Of a stretch of 64,000 bases of DNA, positions 7,934 to 16,440 are shown piece by piece (positions within the stretch are counted from its first letter, which is position 1; each line of letters opens with the position of its first letter). Under the pieces are notes generated by a model. The model saw only the letters and a list, made by a program, of their open reading frames with translations. It made no database searches and was not told where the DNA came from. The DNA lies in assembly GCA_026419405.1 (NCBI GenBank), contig JANZZL010000065.1:1-64000 (forward strand), written 5' to 3'. The position numbers and the translations under genes were made by a program. The DNA is from Paracoccaceae bacterium (GTDB lineage: Bacteria > Pseudomonadota > Alphaproteobacteria > Rhodobacterales > Rhodobacteraceae).

Positions 7934-9412
7934 CTAGATTCTCCCGTCCAGCGCGGCGACGGCCACGCTCGCCTGTTCGACGTCGTCGAAGGGAAACACC
8001 GTGTCGCCCACCGTCTGCCCGCGCTCGTGCCCCTTGCCCATCACGAGGAGCGCATCCCCCGGACCGAGCGCATCGACCGCCCGCAGGATCGCCTCGGCCC
8101 GGTCGCCGACCTCCTTGGCCCCCGGACAGCCGGCGAGGACCTCGGCGCGGATCGCGGCGGGATCCTCGGAACGGGGGTTGTCGTCGGTGACGAAGACCAC
8201 ATCGGCGTGCTCGGCCGCGGCCCGGCCCATCAGCGGCCGCTTGCCGCGGTCGCGGTCGCCGCCGGCGCCGATCACCGCGACGAGGCGGCCCATGACATGC
8301 GGCCGCAGCGCGCGGAGCGCGGTCGCCACCGCGTCGGGCGTATGGGCATAGTCGACGAACACCGCCGCCCCGTTGTCGCGCGTCGCGGCGTGCTGCATCC
8401 GGCCGCGCACGGTCTCGAGGCGGGGCAGCACGCGGGCGATGTCGGCGGCCGCCTCGCCCGAGGCGAGCGCGAGCCCGGCGGCGACCAGCACGTTCTCGGC
8501 CTGGAAGCCGCCGATCAGGCCGAGGCGGAGCTGGTGCACCTCGCCCCCGATCGAGAAGCGCAGTTCCTGCCCGGTGGCGTCGAAGCGCTGGCCGAGCAGA
8601 CGGATCGCGGCCTCGGGCCGCCGGCCGGTGCCGAGCACGCGCGCCCCGGCGGCCGCCGCGGCCTCGGCCACGCGGGGCCCGTAGGCATCGTCGAGGTTGA
8701 CGACCGCGGTGCCCTCGGCGGGCAGCAGCCGGGTGAAGAGCCCGAGCTTGGCCGCGAGGTAGGCATCCATCGTGCCGTGGTAGTCGAGATGGTCGCGGCT
8801 GAGGTTGGTGAAGGCCGCCGCCGTCAGCGCCACCCCGTCGAGGCGGCGCTGGTCGAGCCCGTGCGACGAGGCCTCCATGGCAAGATGCGTCACCCCCGCG
8901 CGGGCCATCCCGGCCAGCAGCCCGTGCAGCTCCACCGGCTCGGGCGTGGTGTGCGAGAGCGGCGCAGAGAAGGCCCCCTCCACCCCGACCGTGCCGAGGT
9001 TGCAGGCCGCCCGGCCGAGGGCCGCCCAGATCTGCCGGGTGAAGCTTGCCACGCTGGTCTTGCCGTTGGTGCCGGTCACGGCGACCACGGTTTCGGGCTG
9101 CGCCCCGAACCACAGCGCGGCGGCGCGCGCCAGCGCCTCGCGCGGGTCGGCCGCGACGACGAGCGGGGCCGGCGAGGCCGCCAGCGCCCCGGCCGCGAGC
9201 CGCGCCCCCTCGGCATCGGTCAGCACCGCGCTGGCACCCATGCCGAGCGCGTAGGGAATGAACTCGCCCCCGTGCACCCGGCTGCCGGGCAGCGCGGCGA
9301 AGAGCATCCCCTCGCGCACCTTCCGGCTGTCGACCGCAAGCCCGGTGACGCGCGCCTCGCGGCCGCCCTGGGCGGTCAGCCCGAGGTCGGAGAGTGATTT
9401 CGACGCGCCCAT
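7934..9412 (-). CDS. murE: UDP-N-acetylmuramoyl-L-alanyl-D-glutamate--2,6-diaminopimelate ligase
   Basis: Adds meso-diaminopimelate to UDP-MurNAc-L-Ala-D-Glu. The 492-residue protein has the VDSR motif at 27-30, the ATP loop GTNGKTS at 114-120, and the signature TDDNPRSE in the C-terminal domain; DNPR is the motif that selects diaminopimelate over lysine, as expected for a Gram-negative cell. It lies 22 bases after ftsI and abuts murF without a gap. Confidence 0.97.
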   Translation of the reverse strand: MGASKSLSDLGLTAQGGREARVTGLAVDSRKVREGMLFAALPGSRVHGGEFIPYALGMGASAVLTDAEGARLAAGALAASPAPLVVAADPREALARAAALWFGAQPETVVAVTGTNGKTSVASFTRQIWAALGRAACNLGTVGVEGAFSAPLSHTTPEPVELHGLLAGMARAGVTHLAMEASSHGLDQRRLDGVALTAAAFTNLSRDHLDYHGTMDAYLAAKLGLFTRLLPAEGTAVVNLDDAYGPRVAEAAAAAGARVLGTGRRPEAAIRLLGQRFDATGQELRFSIGGEVHQLRLGLIGGFQAENVLVAAGLALASGEAAADIARVLPRLETVRGRMQHAATRDNGAAVFVDYAHTPDAVATALRALRPHVMGRLVAVIGAGGDRDRGKRPLMGRAAAEHADVVFVTDDNPRSEDPAAIRAEVLAGCPGAKEVGDRAEAILRAVDALGPGDALLVMGKGHERGQTVGDTVFPFDDVEQASVAVAALDGRI

Positions 9413-9434
9413 GCCCGGTGCCCCCGCCCCGCCG

Positions 9435-11222
9435 TCAGTTGCGGGCGAGTGTTACCCCGTCCTCCCCGGCGGTTGCAATCGCGGGCCGCACGCCGAGGAT
9501 CGGCGCGATGCGGCGGATGATCTCGGCCGCGACCGGAACCGCCGTCCAGCCGGCGGTGCGGCGCGGCTCGGGGCCCGAGGTCTCGACCGGCTCGTCGAGC
9601 GAAACGACGATGACATAGGCCGGGTTGTCGGAGGGGAACATGCCCGCGAAGGTGGTGATGACCTTGTCGCTGTGATAGCCGCGCCCGTCGCGCAGCGGCT
9701 TGTCGGCGGTGCCGGTCTTGCCGCCCACGGAATAGCCCGGCACGTCGGCCAGCGTCGCGGTGCCGCGCGCCACCGTCTCGCGCAGCATCGAGCGGACGAT
9801 CGCCGAGGTCTGCTCGGAGATCACGCGCTCGCCGCGCAGGGGGATGTCGCGGTGCAGGATCGTCGGCGTCACCTTGTAGCCGCCGTTGACCAGCGTCGCG
9901 TAGGCGGCGGCGAGGTGCAGCGGCGAGGCCGAGGTGCCGTGGCCGTAGGAGATTGTCATCACCGAGATCTCGGGCCAGTTCTTCTGCGGGAAGAGCGGCT
10001 GGACACCCGGCGCCTCGGCCATCTCGATTGCGGTGGGCGCGAGCAGGCCGAGGCGGGCCAGGAAGGCCTTCTGCCGCTCGGCCCCGATCATCAGCGCGAT
10101 GCGCGCGGTGCCGACGTTGGAGCTCTTGACGATGACGTCGGTGACCGAGAGCTCGGGGCCGTAGTTGCGGAAGTCGCGGATGCGGTGGCGGCCGTGGGTC
10201 ATCGGGCTGCGGGTGTCGATCCGCGTCTCGGGGGTGACGAGGCCGAGGTCCAGCGCCTGGGCCACGGTGAAGATCTTGTAGGTCGAGCCGAGCTCGTAGA
10301 CGCCCTGGACCGCACGGTTGAACAGCGGGTTGTCGGAGGCGTCGCCCGAGGTCGGCGGCGCGGGCCGGTCGTTGGGGTCGAAATCGGGCAGCGAGGCCAT
10401 GGCGACGACCTCGCCGGTCCGGGCATCCATCACCACCGCCGCGGCGCCCTTGGCGTTCATCAGCGCCATGCCGGCCTCCAGCACCTGCTCGACCGCCGCC
10501 TGCACCGAGAGGTCGAGCGAGAGCACCAGCGGCCGGCCCTGGTTGGCGGGGTCGCGCAGGCGTTCGTCGAAGGTCTTCTCGACGCCGGCGGTGCCGATCA
10601 CCTCGGCGGAATGGACCCCCTCGCGGCCGAAGGCGGCGCCGCCCAGCACATGCGCCGCCAGCGCGCCGTTGGGGTAGAGGCGCATCTCGCGCGGGCCGAA
10701 CAGCAGCCCCGGATCGCCGATGTCGTGCACCGCCTGGCGCTGCTCGGGGCTGATCCGGCGCTTGATCCAGACGAAGGTGCGCCCGCCGGTGAACTGCCGG
10801 ATCAGCCGGTCGCGGTCGAGATCGGGGAAGATCGAGGCGAGCGCGCGGGCCGAGCCCTCGGGGTCGATCATCTGGCGCGGCTGGGCGTAGAGCGACCAGG
10901 TGACGAGGTTGGTCGCGAGCAGCTGGCCGTTGCGGTCGGTGATGTCGGCGCGGTTGGCGAGGATCTGCGCCCCCGAGCCCGCCGAGCGCGGCTCGGCCGG
11001 GTCGGTCGCGGCGAGCACGCCCATGCGGATGCCGACCGTGCCGAAGGCGCAGAGGAAGAACAGCGCCAGCACGAAGAGCCGCCCCTCGGCGCGGGCGCGG
11101 GCGCGGTCGCGCAGTTCCTCGTGGCGCAGGCGGATGTTCTCGCGCTCGATCGCATCGGGGTTCTCGCCCTTCGCGCGGGCCGCGAGGATGCGGGCGAGCG
11201 GACGCAGCGGCGTGCGGATCAT
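9435..11222 (-). CDS. ftsI: Peptidoglycan D,D-transpeptidase FtsI (penicillin-binding protein 3)
   Basis: Septal transpeptidase. From the ATG at 11222 the product is 595 residues: a basic cytoplasmic N-terminus, a transmembrane helix at about 48-70, a PBP dimerisation domain (from about 88), and the transpeptidase domain with the three active-site motifs STYK (Ser313, Lys316), SSN (367-369) and KTG (502-504). The start overlaps the ftsL stop as ATGA, which argues against longer frames reaching to 11426. In the dcw operon it follows ftsL, its partner in the divisome. Confidence 0.97.
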   Translation of the reverse strand: MIRTPLRPLARILAARAKGENPDAIERENIRLRHEELRDRARARAEGRLFVLALFFLCAFGTVGIRMGVLAATDPAEPRSAGSGAQILANRADITDRNGQLLATNLVTWSLYAQPRQMIDPEGSARALASIFPDLDRDRLIRQFTGGRTFVWIKRRISPEQRQAVHDIGDPGLLFGPREMRLYPNGALAAHVLGGAAFGREGVHSAEVIGTAGVEKTFDERLRDPANQGRPLVLSLDLSVQAAVEQVLEAGMALMNAKGAAAVVMDARTGEVVAMASLPDFDPNDRPAPPTSGDASDNPLFNRAVQGVYELGSTYKIFTVAQALDLGLVTPETRIDTRSPMTHGRHRIRDFRNYGPELSVTDVIVKSSNVGTARIALMIGAERQKAFLARLGLLAPTAIEMAEAPGVQPLFPQKNWPEISVMTISYGHGTSASPLHLAAAYATLVNGGYKVTPTILHRDIPLRGERVISEQTSAIVRSMLRETVARGTATLADVPGYSVGGKTGTADKPLRDGRGYHSDKVITTFAGMFPSDNPAYVIVVSLDEPVETSGPEPRRTAGWTAVPVAAEIIRRIAPILGVRPAIATAGEDGVTLARN

Positions 11223-11587
11223 TCCGGGATCTCCTCCTGCTGCTGCGGGCCCGGACCGACGACGTCGACCGGGGCTGCGGACATCTGCAGCAGCCCCGGC
11301 GGCGGCGGGAAGGCGACCGCATCGACCGTGCCGAACTGCTCGGGCAGCAGCGGCAGCAGCCCGAGCCGGTCGAAGTTGAGCTCGGCGAGGTCGCGCAGCC
11401 GGTCGGGGCGGTTGAGATAGGCCCATTCGGCGCGCAGCACCGAGAGCGCCTCGCGCGTCTCGGCGATGCGCCGTTCCAGCCGCTGCACCTCGTCGAGGGC
11501 GGCCTGGGTGGCATAGTTCTCGCGGTAGGCCCAGAAGGCCAGCGCCATGACGCCGAGCGCGGCGAGCACGGAGAGGAAGGCCCTCAT
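11219..11587 (-). CDS. ftsL: Cell division protein FtsL
   Basis: A small bitopic divisome protein of 122 residues. A transmembrane helix at about 3-19 is followed by a heptad-like helix (roughly 25-60, with [12 protein letters not shown]) and then the conserved YLNRPDRL...LNFDRLGL segment typical of alphaproteobacterial FtsL, ending in a Pro/Gln-rich tail. It overlaps rsmH by four bases (ATGA) and ftsI by four bases. Sequence conservation in this family is low; position between rsmH and ftsI supports the call. Confidence 0.9.
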   Translation of the reverse strand: MRAFLSVLAALGVMALAFWAYRENYATQAALDEVQRLERRIAETREALSVLRAEWAYLNRPDRLRDLAELNFDRLGLLPLLPEQFGTVDAVAFPPPPGLLQMSAAPVDVVGPGPQQQEEIPE

Positions 11588-12591
11588 CGCCCGAGCTCCT
11601 TCAGCGCCAGGGCGGGCAGGCCCAGCGCGGCGCGGTCGGCGGCGCGGGCGGCGGCGCGGGCGGGGGCGGCGGTGCGCTCGGCCACGCGCAGCATCGCCGA
11701 GCGGGCGCGCGGGTTGCGGGCGATCTCGGCGGCATCGGGCGCGACGGCCCGGCCGAGCAGGCGGAAGGAGGGCTCTGCGGCCTGCGGCAGGGGGGCGTGC
11801 CGGCTGCCGCCGCCGGCGCCCGAGCGGCTCTGGAGAAAGCGCTTCACGATGCGGTCCTCGAGCGAATGGAAGGTGACGACGGCGAGCCGCCCCCCGGGCC
11901 TCAGCGCGCGTTCGGCGGCCTCGAGGCCGCGGACGAGCTGGCCGAACTCGTCGTTCACCGCGATGCGGAGCGCCTGGAAGCTGCGCGTCGCCGGGTGGCT
12001 CTGGCCCGGCCCGGGCCGCGGCAGGCAGCGCGCGACGACGGCGGCGAGCTGCAGCGTGGTGGCAAGCGGCCGGGCGGCGACGATGGCGCGGGCGATGCGG
12101 CGCGCGGCGCGCTCCTCGCCATACTGGAACAGGATGTCGGCAAGCCGCGCCTCGGGCAGCGTGTTGACCAGGTCGGCCGCGGTCGGGCCCTGGCCGCCCA
12201 TGCGCATGTCGAGCGGGCCATCCTTCTGGAACGAGAAGCCGCGCGCGGCCTCGTCGAGCTGCATCGAGGACACGCCGAGGTCGAGCACCACGCCGTCGGC
12301 CGGCCCGCCCGCGATCGCGTCGAGCCGGTCGAAGGTGCCCTCGACGAGGCGCAGGCGGTCACCGTAGGCCGCCGCCCAGGGCCGGGCGAGCGCGAAGACG
12401 GAGGGGTCGCGGTCGATGCCGATCACGCGGGCGGCCCCGGCATCGAGGAGCGCGCGCGCGTAGCCTCCCGCGCCGAAGGTGCCGTCGACCCAGAGGCCGG
12501 CGACGGGCGCCACGCGGTCGAGCAGCGGTCCGAGCAGGACGGGGATGTGGGGGGCGTCTGGCGGGGTCGCGCGGGCAGTCGCGGCGGCCAT
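11584..12591 (-). CDS. rsmH: 16S rRNA (cytosine(1402)-N(4))-methyltransferase
   Basis: Methylates N4 of C1402 in the ribosomal P site. The 335-residue protein starts with the family hallmark HIPVLL (15-20), followed by SAM motif [11 protein letters not shown] at 36-45, IDRDP near 59-63, and the [11 protein letters not shown] and [10 protein letters not shown] blocks. Formerly called MraW. It starts three bases after the mraZ stop and overlaps ftsL by four bases. Confidence 0.97.
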   Translation of the reverse strand: MAAATARATPPDAPHIPVLLGPLLDRVAPVAGLWVDGTFGAGGYARALLDAGAARVIGIDRDPSVFALARPWAAAYGDRLRLVEGTFDRLDAIAGGPADGVVLDLGVSSMQLDEAARGFSFQKDGPLDMRMGGQGPTAADLVNTLPEARLADILFQYGEERAARRIARAIVAARPLATTLQLAAVVARCLPRPGPGQSHPATRSFQALRIAVNDEFGQLVRGLEAAERALRPGGRLAVVTFHSLEDRIVKRFLQSRSGAGGGSRHAPLPQAAEPSFRLLGRAVAPDAAEIARNPRARSAMLRVAERTAAPARAAARAADRAALGLPALALKELGR

Positions 12592-12594
12592 GCC

Positions 12595-13104
12595 TCAGCC
12601 TCCCTTCGCGGGCAGCTCGGGCAGGAGCGAGAACACGTCGGCGCCCTCGGGCAGGGAACCGAGCACGGCGTCGAGCCGCGCCTTCTCGCGCGCCTCGTAG
12701 GTTTCGGGCTTCCAGATCTGGAAGGTGTCGGCGGTGCCGGCGAAGTAGACCTCGCCCTCGAGCCCGAGCTTGTCGCGCAGCTTCTGGCTCAGCACGATGC
12801 GGCCGTCCTCGTCCACCTCGGCATCGGTCGAGAGGGTGTAGAGCAGCGTCTCCATCGCGCGGCGCTCGGGCGAGCCGCGCTGCATGAGCGCGACGCGGGC
12901 GTCCACGTCCTCCATCGCGGTCATCGAGAAGCATTCCAGATAGTGGCGGCGCTCGTCGCCGTAGACGATGACGAAGCGCGGGCGCTTGCCGGTTTCCCAG
13001 TCGGGGTCCTGGGCCTCGAGCACGCGGCGGAAGCTGGCCGGGATGGAGACCCGGCCCTTGCCGTCCACCTTCTGGCGGAACTCGCCTCTGAACACCCGCG
13101 CCAC
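12595..13104 (-). CDS. mraZ: Transcriptional regulator MraZ
   Basis: DNA-binding regulator that heads the dcw cluster and represses it in E. coli. It contains two AbrB-like halves; the first is seen in FRGEFRQKVDGKGRVSIP near residues 5-22. A GTG start at 13104 gives 169 residues and the usual N-terminus (MARVFRGEF). A TTG at 13191 is possible but would place the leader hairpin inside the gene. A strong GGAGAGGAG lies about 24-32 bases upstream of the GTG, in front of an ACG codon, so the exact start is uncertain. The gene follows a terminator-bearing leader and candidate MraZ repeats. Confidence 0.92.
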   Translation of the reverse strand: MARVFRGEFRQKVDGKGRVSIPASFRRVLEAQDPDWETGKRPRFVIVYGDERRHYLECFSMTAMEDVDARVALMQRGSPERRAMETLLYTLSTDAEVDEDGRIVLSQKLRDKLGLEGEVYFAGTADTFQIWKPETYEAREKARLDAVLGSLPEGADVFSLLPELPAKGG

Positions 13105-13158
13105 GCCTGCCGCGCCCTTCTGCCTCGTCCCGTTCTCCTCTCCGGTGTCCCGGACAGG

Positions 13159-13198
13159 AAAACGGCGGATTGGGTTGCTGCCACCGCCCAATCCGCCG
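13159..13198 (-). terminator. Leader terminator (attenuator) of the mraZ operon
   Basis: Minus-strand CGGCGGATTGGG pairs perfectly with CCCAATCCGCCG over a 12-base loop (stems 13187-13198 and 13163-13174), followed by TTTTCC. This is a textbook intrinsic terminator placed inside the leader of an essential operon, so it must be bypassed for dcw expression. Confidence 0.85.
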
Positions 13199-13375
13199 CC
13201 CTCGTCCCATCGCTGGGGTGTCCGACTGCGCAGGCCACCTGGGGGGATGCTGCTCGCTTGCGCGCCGGATCTCTCTTACCGATGAAGCGGTTGCCTGTAT
13301 GAACCTGCCTCTGGTTCTGCGGGGGTTCTGCGCGCCCCTCCTGTCCCGTCCTCATCTTGGCCAAGGGATGACATG
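13159..13375 (-). ncRNA. upsM: UpsM-like leader RNA of the dcw operon
   Basis: The minus-strand leader of mraZ is long and contains no gene. It ends in a perfect 12-bp hairpin followed by TTTT, about 55 bases before the mraZ start. In Rhodobacter sphaeroides a 268-nt mraZ leader with a Rho-independent terminator yields the sRNA UpsM when transcription stops there and dcw mRNA when it reads through. Counting 268 bases back from the mraZ start gives about 13372, close to where I place the 5' end, but no convincing -10/-35 pair is visible. The match rests on architecture and position, not on alignment. Confidence 0.65.
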
Positions 13376-13388
13376 GGATTTCATGGAA
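13364..13388. promoter_or_regulatory. Candidate MraZ-binding direct repeats
   Basis: On the plus strand AGGGA (13364), TGGGA (13374) and TGGAA (13384) occur at exact 10-base spacing. MraZ is known to bind TGGGN repeats separated by 5 bases in front of mraZ. The repeats sit near the predicted 5' end of the leader, where autorepression would act. A further TGGGA at 13405 is one base out of phase. Confidence 0.5.
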
Positions 13389-13800
13389 ATCAACTGATTT
13401 CTCATGGGAAAGGACGGCAGATTGCCGGGCCGCGGCCACCCGGAGCGCCGAGTCAGCCCCCCTTGCGCAGCATGTGCCTGGCCGTATCCGCCAATACCAC
13501 AACATCTTGTGGCGCTCAGGTGCGAGGCTCTTTCCCACGATTTCCCGGAGTTTTCCGTCCGCGTGCCCGGCGGACCCCGCCCCGCCGCCCCGCCGGGCGC
13601 TGCCGGGGCCGACTCACGCCCGCTCCCGGCCCCGTGATTCGCCGTGAGCGGCATCCCGAGGGGCCTTCGACGGGCCGGAACCGGCCGGATCCGGCCCCTT
13701 GCGCCGGGACCCGGCCGGGGCCAGCCCGGCGACTGCCCGGCGACTGCCCGGGAATTCGGCAGGTCGCCCGAAAAATGGGTCAGGAATTCATATGCAATTG

Positions 13801-13811
13801 CTGCATGGCAG
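13801..13811. promoter_or_regulatory. PhaR-like palindrome CTGC-ATG-GCAG
   Basis: CTGCATGGCAG matches CTGC-N3-GCAG, the operator type reported for the polyhydroxyalkanoate regulator PhaR of Paracoccus. It lies in an unusually AT-rich patch with further TGC/GCA steps, about 50 bases upstream of the putative promoter of the sRNA at 13864. No phasin or PHA gene is nearby, so the match may be accidental. Confidence 0.3.
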
Positions 13812-13863
13812 AAATGCGCATCGGAGTATTGTGCATCCGCAGCAAAGGACCAAATATGAGCCC

Positions 13864-14007
13864 AACGGCGGGCGCCACGGTGTCCGCCCGGGAAATCAGA
13901 AAGCCCTTCCTCCTCCCTGGGTTTTCTGTTTCCGGCGGCGGCCCCCTCCTCCTCCCTGGGGTCGCCGCCAATCCTTCGGGCCGGAGCCTCGCGCTCCGGC
14001 CCTTTTT
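13864..14007 (+). ncRNA. Candidate CcsR/cuckoo-type tandem-hairpin sRNA
   Basis: Two successive hairpins each present CCTCCTCCC in the loop: stem 13898-13906/13919-13927 and stem 13934-13945/13958-13969. An intrinsic terminator follows. Loops of CCUCCUCCC are the hallmark of the CcsR sRNAs of Rhodobacter, which act in stress defence and usually lie downstream of a DUF1127 gene; no such gene is present here. A weak promoter (TTGTGC at 13829, 17 bases, AAATAT at 13852) would start transcription near 13864, but the 5' end is a guess. The RNA is divergent from mraZ and convergent with uvrD. Confidence 0.75.
13978..14007 (+). terminator. Intrinsic terminator of the candidate sRNA
   Basis: GGGCCGGAGC pairs perfectly with GCTCCGGCCC over the loop CTCGC and is followed by TTTTT. 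The T-run is only on the plus strand, so it serves the sRNA and not the convergent uvrD gene. Confidence 0.9.
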
Positions 14008-14029
14008 CATCCCCGCCGGGGCCGGAGGA

Positions 14030-16399
14030 TCAGAACGGAACGTCGCCGGCGCGGTCGGCCGCCACCACGAAGCGCGCCACCACCTTCTTCCCGCCCGCCT
14101 TGTCGAAGGCGATGTCGAGCTTGTCGCCCTCGATGCCGGTGACGGTGCCGTAGCCGAACTTCTGGTGGAACACCCGGTCGCCCCGGGCGAAGGCCGGAAC
14201 CGCCTCGAGGTCGATGGTGATGTGGCGCGCCTCCTGCGGCTGCGCCATCGGGCGCAGGGCGATGCGCTCCTGCATCCGCCGCCAGCCGGGCGAGTTGTAG
14301 ACATCGGCCCGGGCGACGCGCGCCTCCATCGCCGAGGCCGCCGCGGGCGCCGCCGCGCCGAAGCCGCCGCCGCGGAGGCCGGGCGGCGTCAGCACCTCGA
14401 CGTGGTCCTCGGGAAGCTCGTCGATGAAGCGCGAGGGCAGCTGGCTCTGCCACTGGCCGTAGACGCGCCGGTTCGCGGCGAAGGAGATGATGCAGAGCTC
14501 CTCGGCGCGGGTGATGCCCACGTAGGCGAGCCGACGTTCCTCCTCGAGGCCCTTCAGCCCGCTCTCGTCCATGCTGCGCTGGCTGGGAAACAGCCCGTCC
14601 TCCCAGCCCGGCAGGAACACGACCGGGAATTCCAGCCCCTTGGCCGCGTGCAGCGTCATGACGGTGACCTTCGGCCCGCCCTCCTCGGCCTCGTTGTCGA
14701 GGATGAGCGCGACGTGTTCGAGGAAGCCCTGGAGATTCTCGAATTCCTCGAGCGCCTTGACGAGCTCCTTGAGGTTCTCGAGCCGGCCGGCCGCCTCGGG
14801 CGACTTCTCGTTCTGCCACATCGCCGTGTAGCCCGATTCCTCGAGGATCGTCTCGGCGAGCGCGACGTGGTTCTCCTTCGGGTCGAGCGCCGCCCCGTGC
14901 CAGCGGCCGAAGCCCTGGAGCAGCGCCTGGAGCTCGGCCCGGGCCTTCCCCGTGACCTCGCCGGCCGCGAGCATCAGCCGCGCGCCCTCGAACAGGCTGA
15001 CCCCGTTCGCGCGCGCGGCCTGCTGCATCCGCTGCAGCGCCTTCTCGCCGAGCCCGCGCCTGGGCACGTTGACGATGCGCTCGAAGGCGAGGTCGTCGTC
15101 GGGGCTGACGGCGACGCGGAAGTAGGCCATCGCGTCGCGGATCTCCTGGCGTTCGTAGAAGCGCGGGCCGCCGACCACGCGGTAGGGCAGGCCGATGGTC
15201 AGGAAGCGGTCCTCGAAGGCGCGCATCTGGTGGGTGGCGCGCACGAGGATGGCGATCTCGTCGGGGGCGAAGCGCCGCAGGCCCCGGGTGCCCTGCCCCA
15301 GCGCCTCGATCTCCTCGCCGATCCAGCGCGCCTCCTCCTCGCCGTCCCAGTGGCCGATGAGGCGGAGCTTCTCGCCCTGCCGCGCCTCGGTCCAGAGCGT
15401 CTTGCCGAGCCGGTCCCTGTTGGCCGCGATCAGTCCCGAGGCGGCGGCGAGGATGTGCGGGGTGGAGCGGTAGTTCTGCTCGAGCCGGACCACCTTCGCG
15501 CCGGGAAAGTCCTTCTCGAAGCGCAGGATGTTGCCGACCTCGGCGCCGCGCCAGCCGTAGATCGACTGGTCGTCGTCGCCCACGCAGCAGATGTTGCGGT
15601 GCCCGCCGGCGAGCAGCCGGAGCCAGAGATACTGCGCGACGTTGGTGTCCTGGTATTCGTCCACGAGGATGTAGCGGAACCAGCGGCGATACTGCGCCAG
15701 CACGTCCTCGTGGCGGCGGAAGATCGTGAGGCAGTGCAGCAGCAGGTCGCCGAAATCGACCGCGTTCAGCGTGCGCAGCCGCTCCTGATATTCGGCGTAG
15801 AGCCGCCCGCCCATGTGGTTGAAGCCCGCCGCCTCGGCGGCGGGAAGGTCCTCGGGCGTCCAGGCGCGGTTCTTCCAGTGGTCGATGAGGCCGGCGAGCT
15901 GGCGCGCGGGCCAGCGCTTCTCGTCGATGTTGGCGGCCAGCACGAGCTGGCGCAGCAGCCGCACCTGGTCGTCGGTGTCGAGGATGGTGAAGTTCGGCCT
16001 GAGGCCCGCGAGTTCGGCGTGCCGGCGCAAGAGCTTGACGCCGATCGCGTGGAAGGTGCCGAGCCAGGGCATCCCCTCGACCGCCTGGCCGAGCAGGCGC
16101 CCGACGCGCTCCTTCATCTCGCGCGCGGCCTTGTTGGTGAAGGTGACGGCGAGGATCTCGTTCGGGCGCGCGCGGCCGGTGTGGATGAGATGCGCGATGC
16201 GCGCGGTCAGCGCCTTGGTCTTGCCGGTGCCCGCGCCGGCCAGCATCAGCACGGGGCCCTCGAGCGCCTCGACCGCCTCGCGCTGCGCGGGGTTGAGGTC
16301 GTCGAGATACGGGGCGGGACGCGCGGCCATCGCCCGCGCCGAAAGCGGCGCGCGGGCGGCGGCGGCAGCGAAGGCTTCGTGGTCGTCGAAGGTGCTCAT
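14030..16399 (-). CDS. uvrD: ATP-dependent DNA helicase UvrD/PcrA family
   Basis: A 789-residue SF1 3'-5' helicase for nucleotide excision and mismatch repair. Walker A is AGAGTGKT at 54-61, followed by TFTNKAA (motif Ia), DEYQDTN (motif II), GDDDQSIYGWRGA (motif III), QNYRS, VMTLHAAKGLEF (motif V) and VGITRAEE (motif VI), all in order. The C-terminus ends in the PcrA/UvrD-type Tudor-like segment (GDRVFHQKFGYGTV). A perfect LexA box lies 42 bases upstream of the ATG at 16399, so SOS induction is expected. Confidence 0.95.
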   Translation of the reverse strand: MSTFDDHEAFAAAAARAPLSARAMAARPAPYLDDLNPAQREAVEALEGPVLMLAGAGTGKTKALTARIAHLIHTGRARPNEILAVTFTNKAAREMKERVGRLLGQAVEGMPWLGTFHAIGVKLLRRHAELAGLRPNFTILDTDDQVRLLRQLVLAANIDEKRWPARQLAGLIDHWKNRAWTPEDLPAAEAAGFNHMGGRLYAEYQERLRTLNAVDFGDLLLHCLTIFRRHEDVLAQYRRWFRYILVDEYQDTNVAQYLWLRLLAGGHRNICCVGDDDQSIYGWRGAEVGNILRFEKDFPGAKVVRLEQNYRSTPHILAAASGLIAANRDRLGKTLWTEARQGEKLRLIGHWDGEEEARWIGEEIEALGQGTRGLRRFAPDEIAILVRATHQMRAFEDRFLTIGLPYRVVGGPRFYERQEIRDAMAYFRVAVSPDDDLAFERIVNVPRRGLGEKALQRMQQAARANGVSLFEGARLMLAAGEVTGKARAELQALLQGFGRWHGAALDPKENHVALAETILEESGYTAMWQNEKSPEAAGRLENLKELVKALEEFENLQGFLEHVALILDNEAEEGGPKVTVMTLHAAKGLEFPVVFLPGWEDGLFPSQRSMDESGLKGLEEERRLAYVGITRAEELCIISFAANRRVYGQWQSQLPSRFIDELPEDHVEVLTPPGLRGGGFGAAAPAAASAMEARVARADVYNSPGWRRMQERIALRPMAQPQEARHITIDLEAVPAFARGDRVFHQKFGYGTVTGIEGDKLDIAFDKAGGKKVVARFVVAADRAGDVPF

Positions 16400-16440
16400 C
16401 GCGCGCAGTCTAGCGCGGCAGCGGGCGGAGCGAAAGAATT

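Noticed and set aside
4662-9113. A 1483-codon open frame on the minus strand through murE, murF, mraY and the methyltransferase
   Set aside because: Only its last 251 codons are a real gene. The rest runs in another frame of well-conserved mur genes and is Arg/Ala/Gly-rich, an effect of extreme GC at third positions.
5519-9397. A 1292-codon plus-strand frame antisense to mraY, murF and murE
   Set aside because: It is low-complexity and lies opposite essential conserved genes.
13699-14142. Open frame across the candidate sRNA
   Set aside because: It includes both hairpins and the terminator and overlaps the 3' end of uvrD. The product shows no protein-like pattern.
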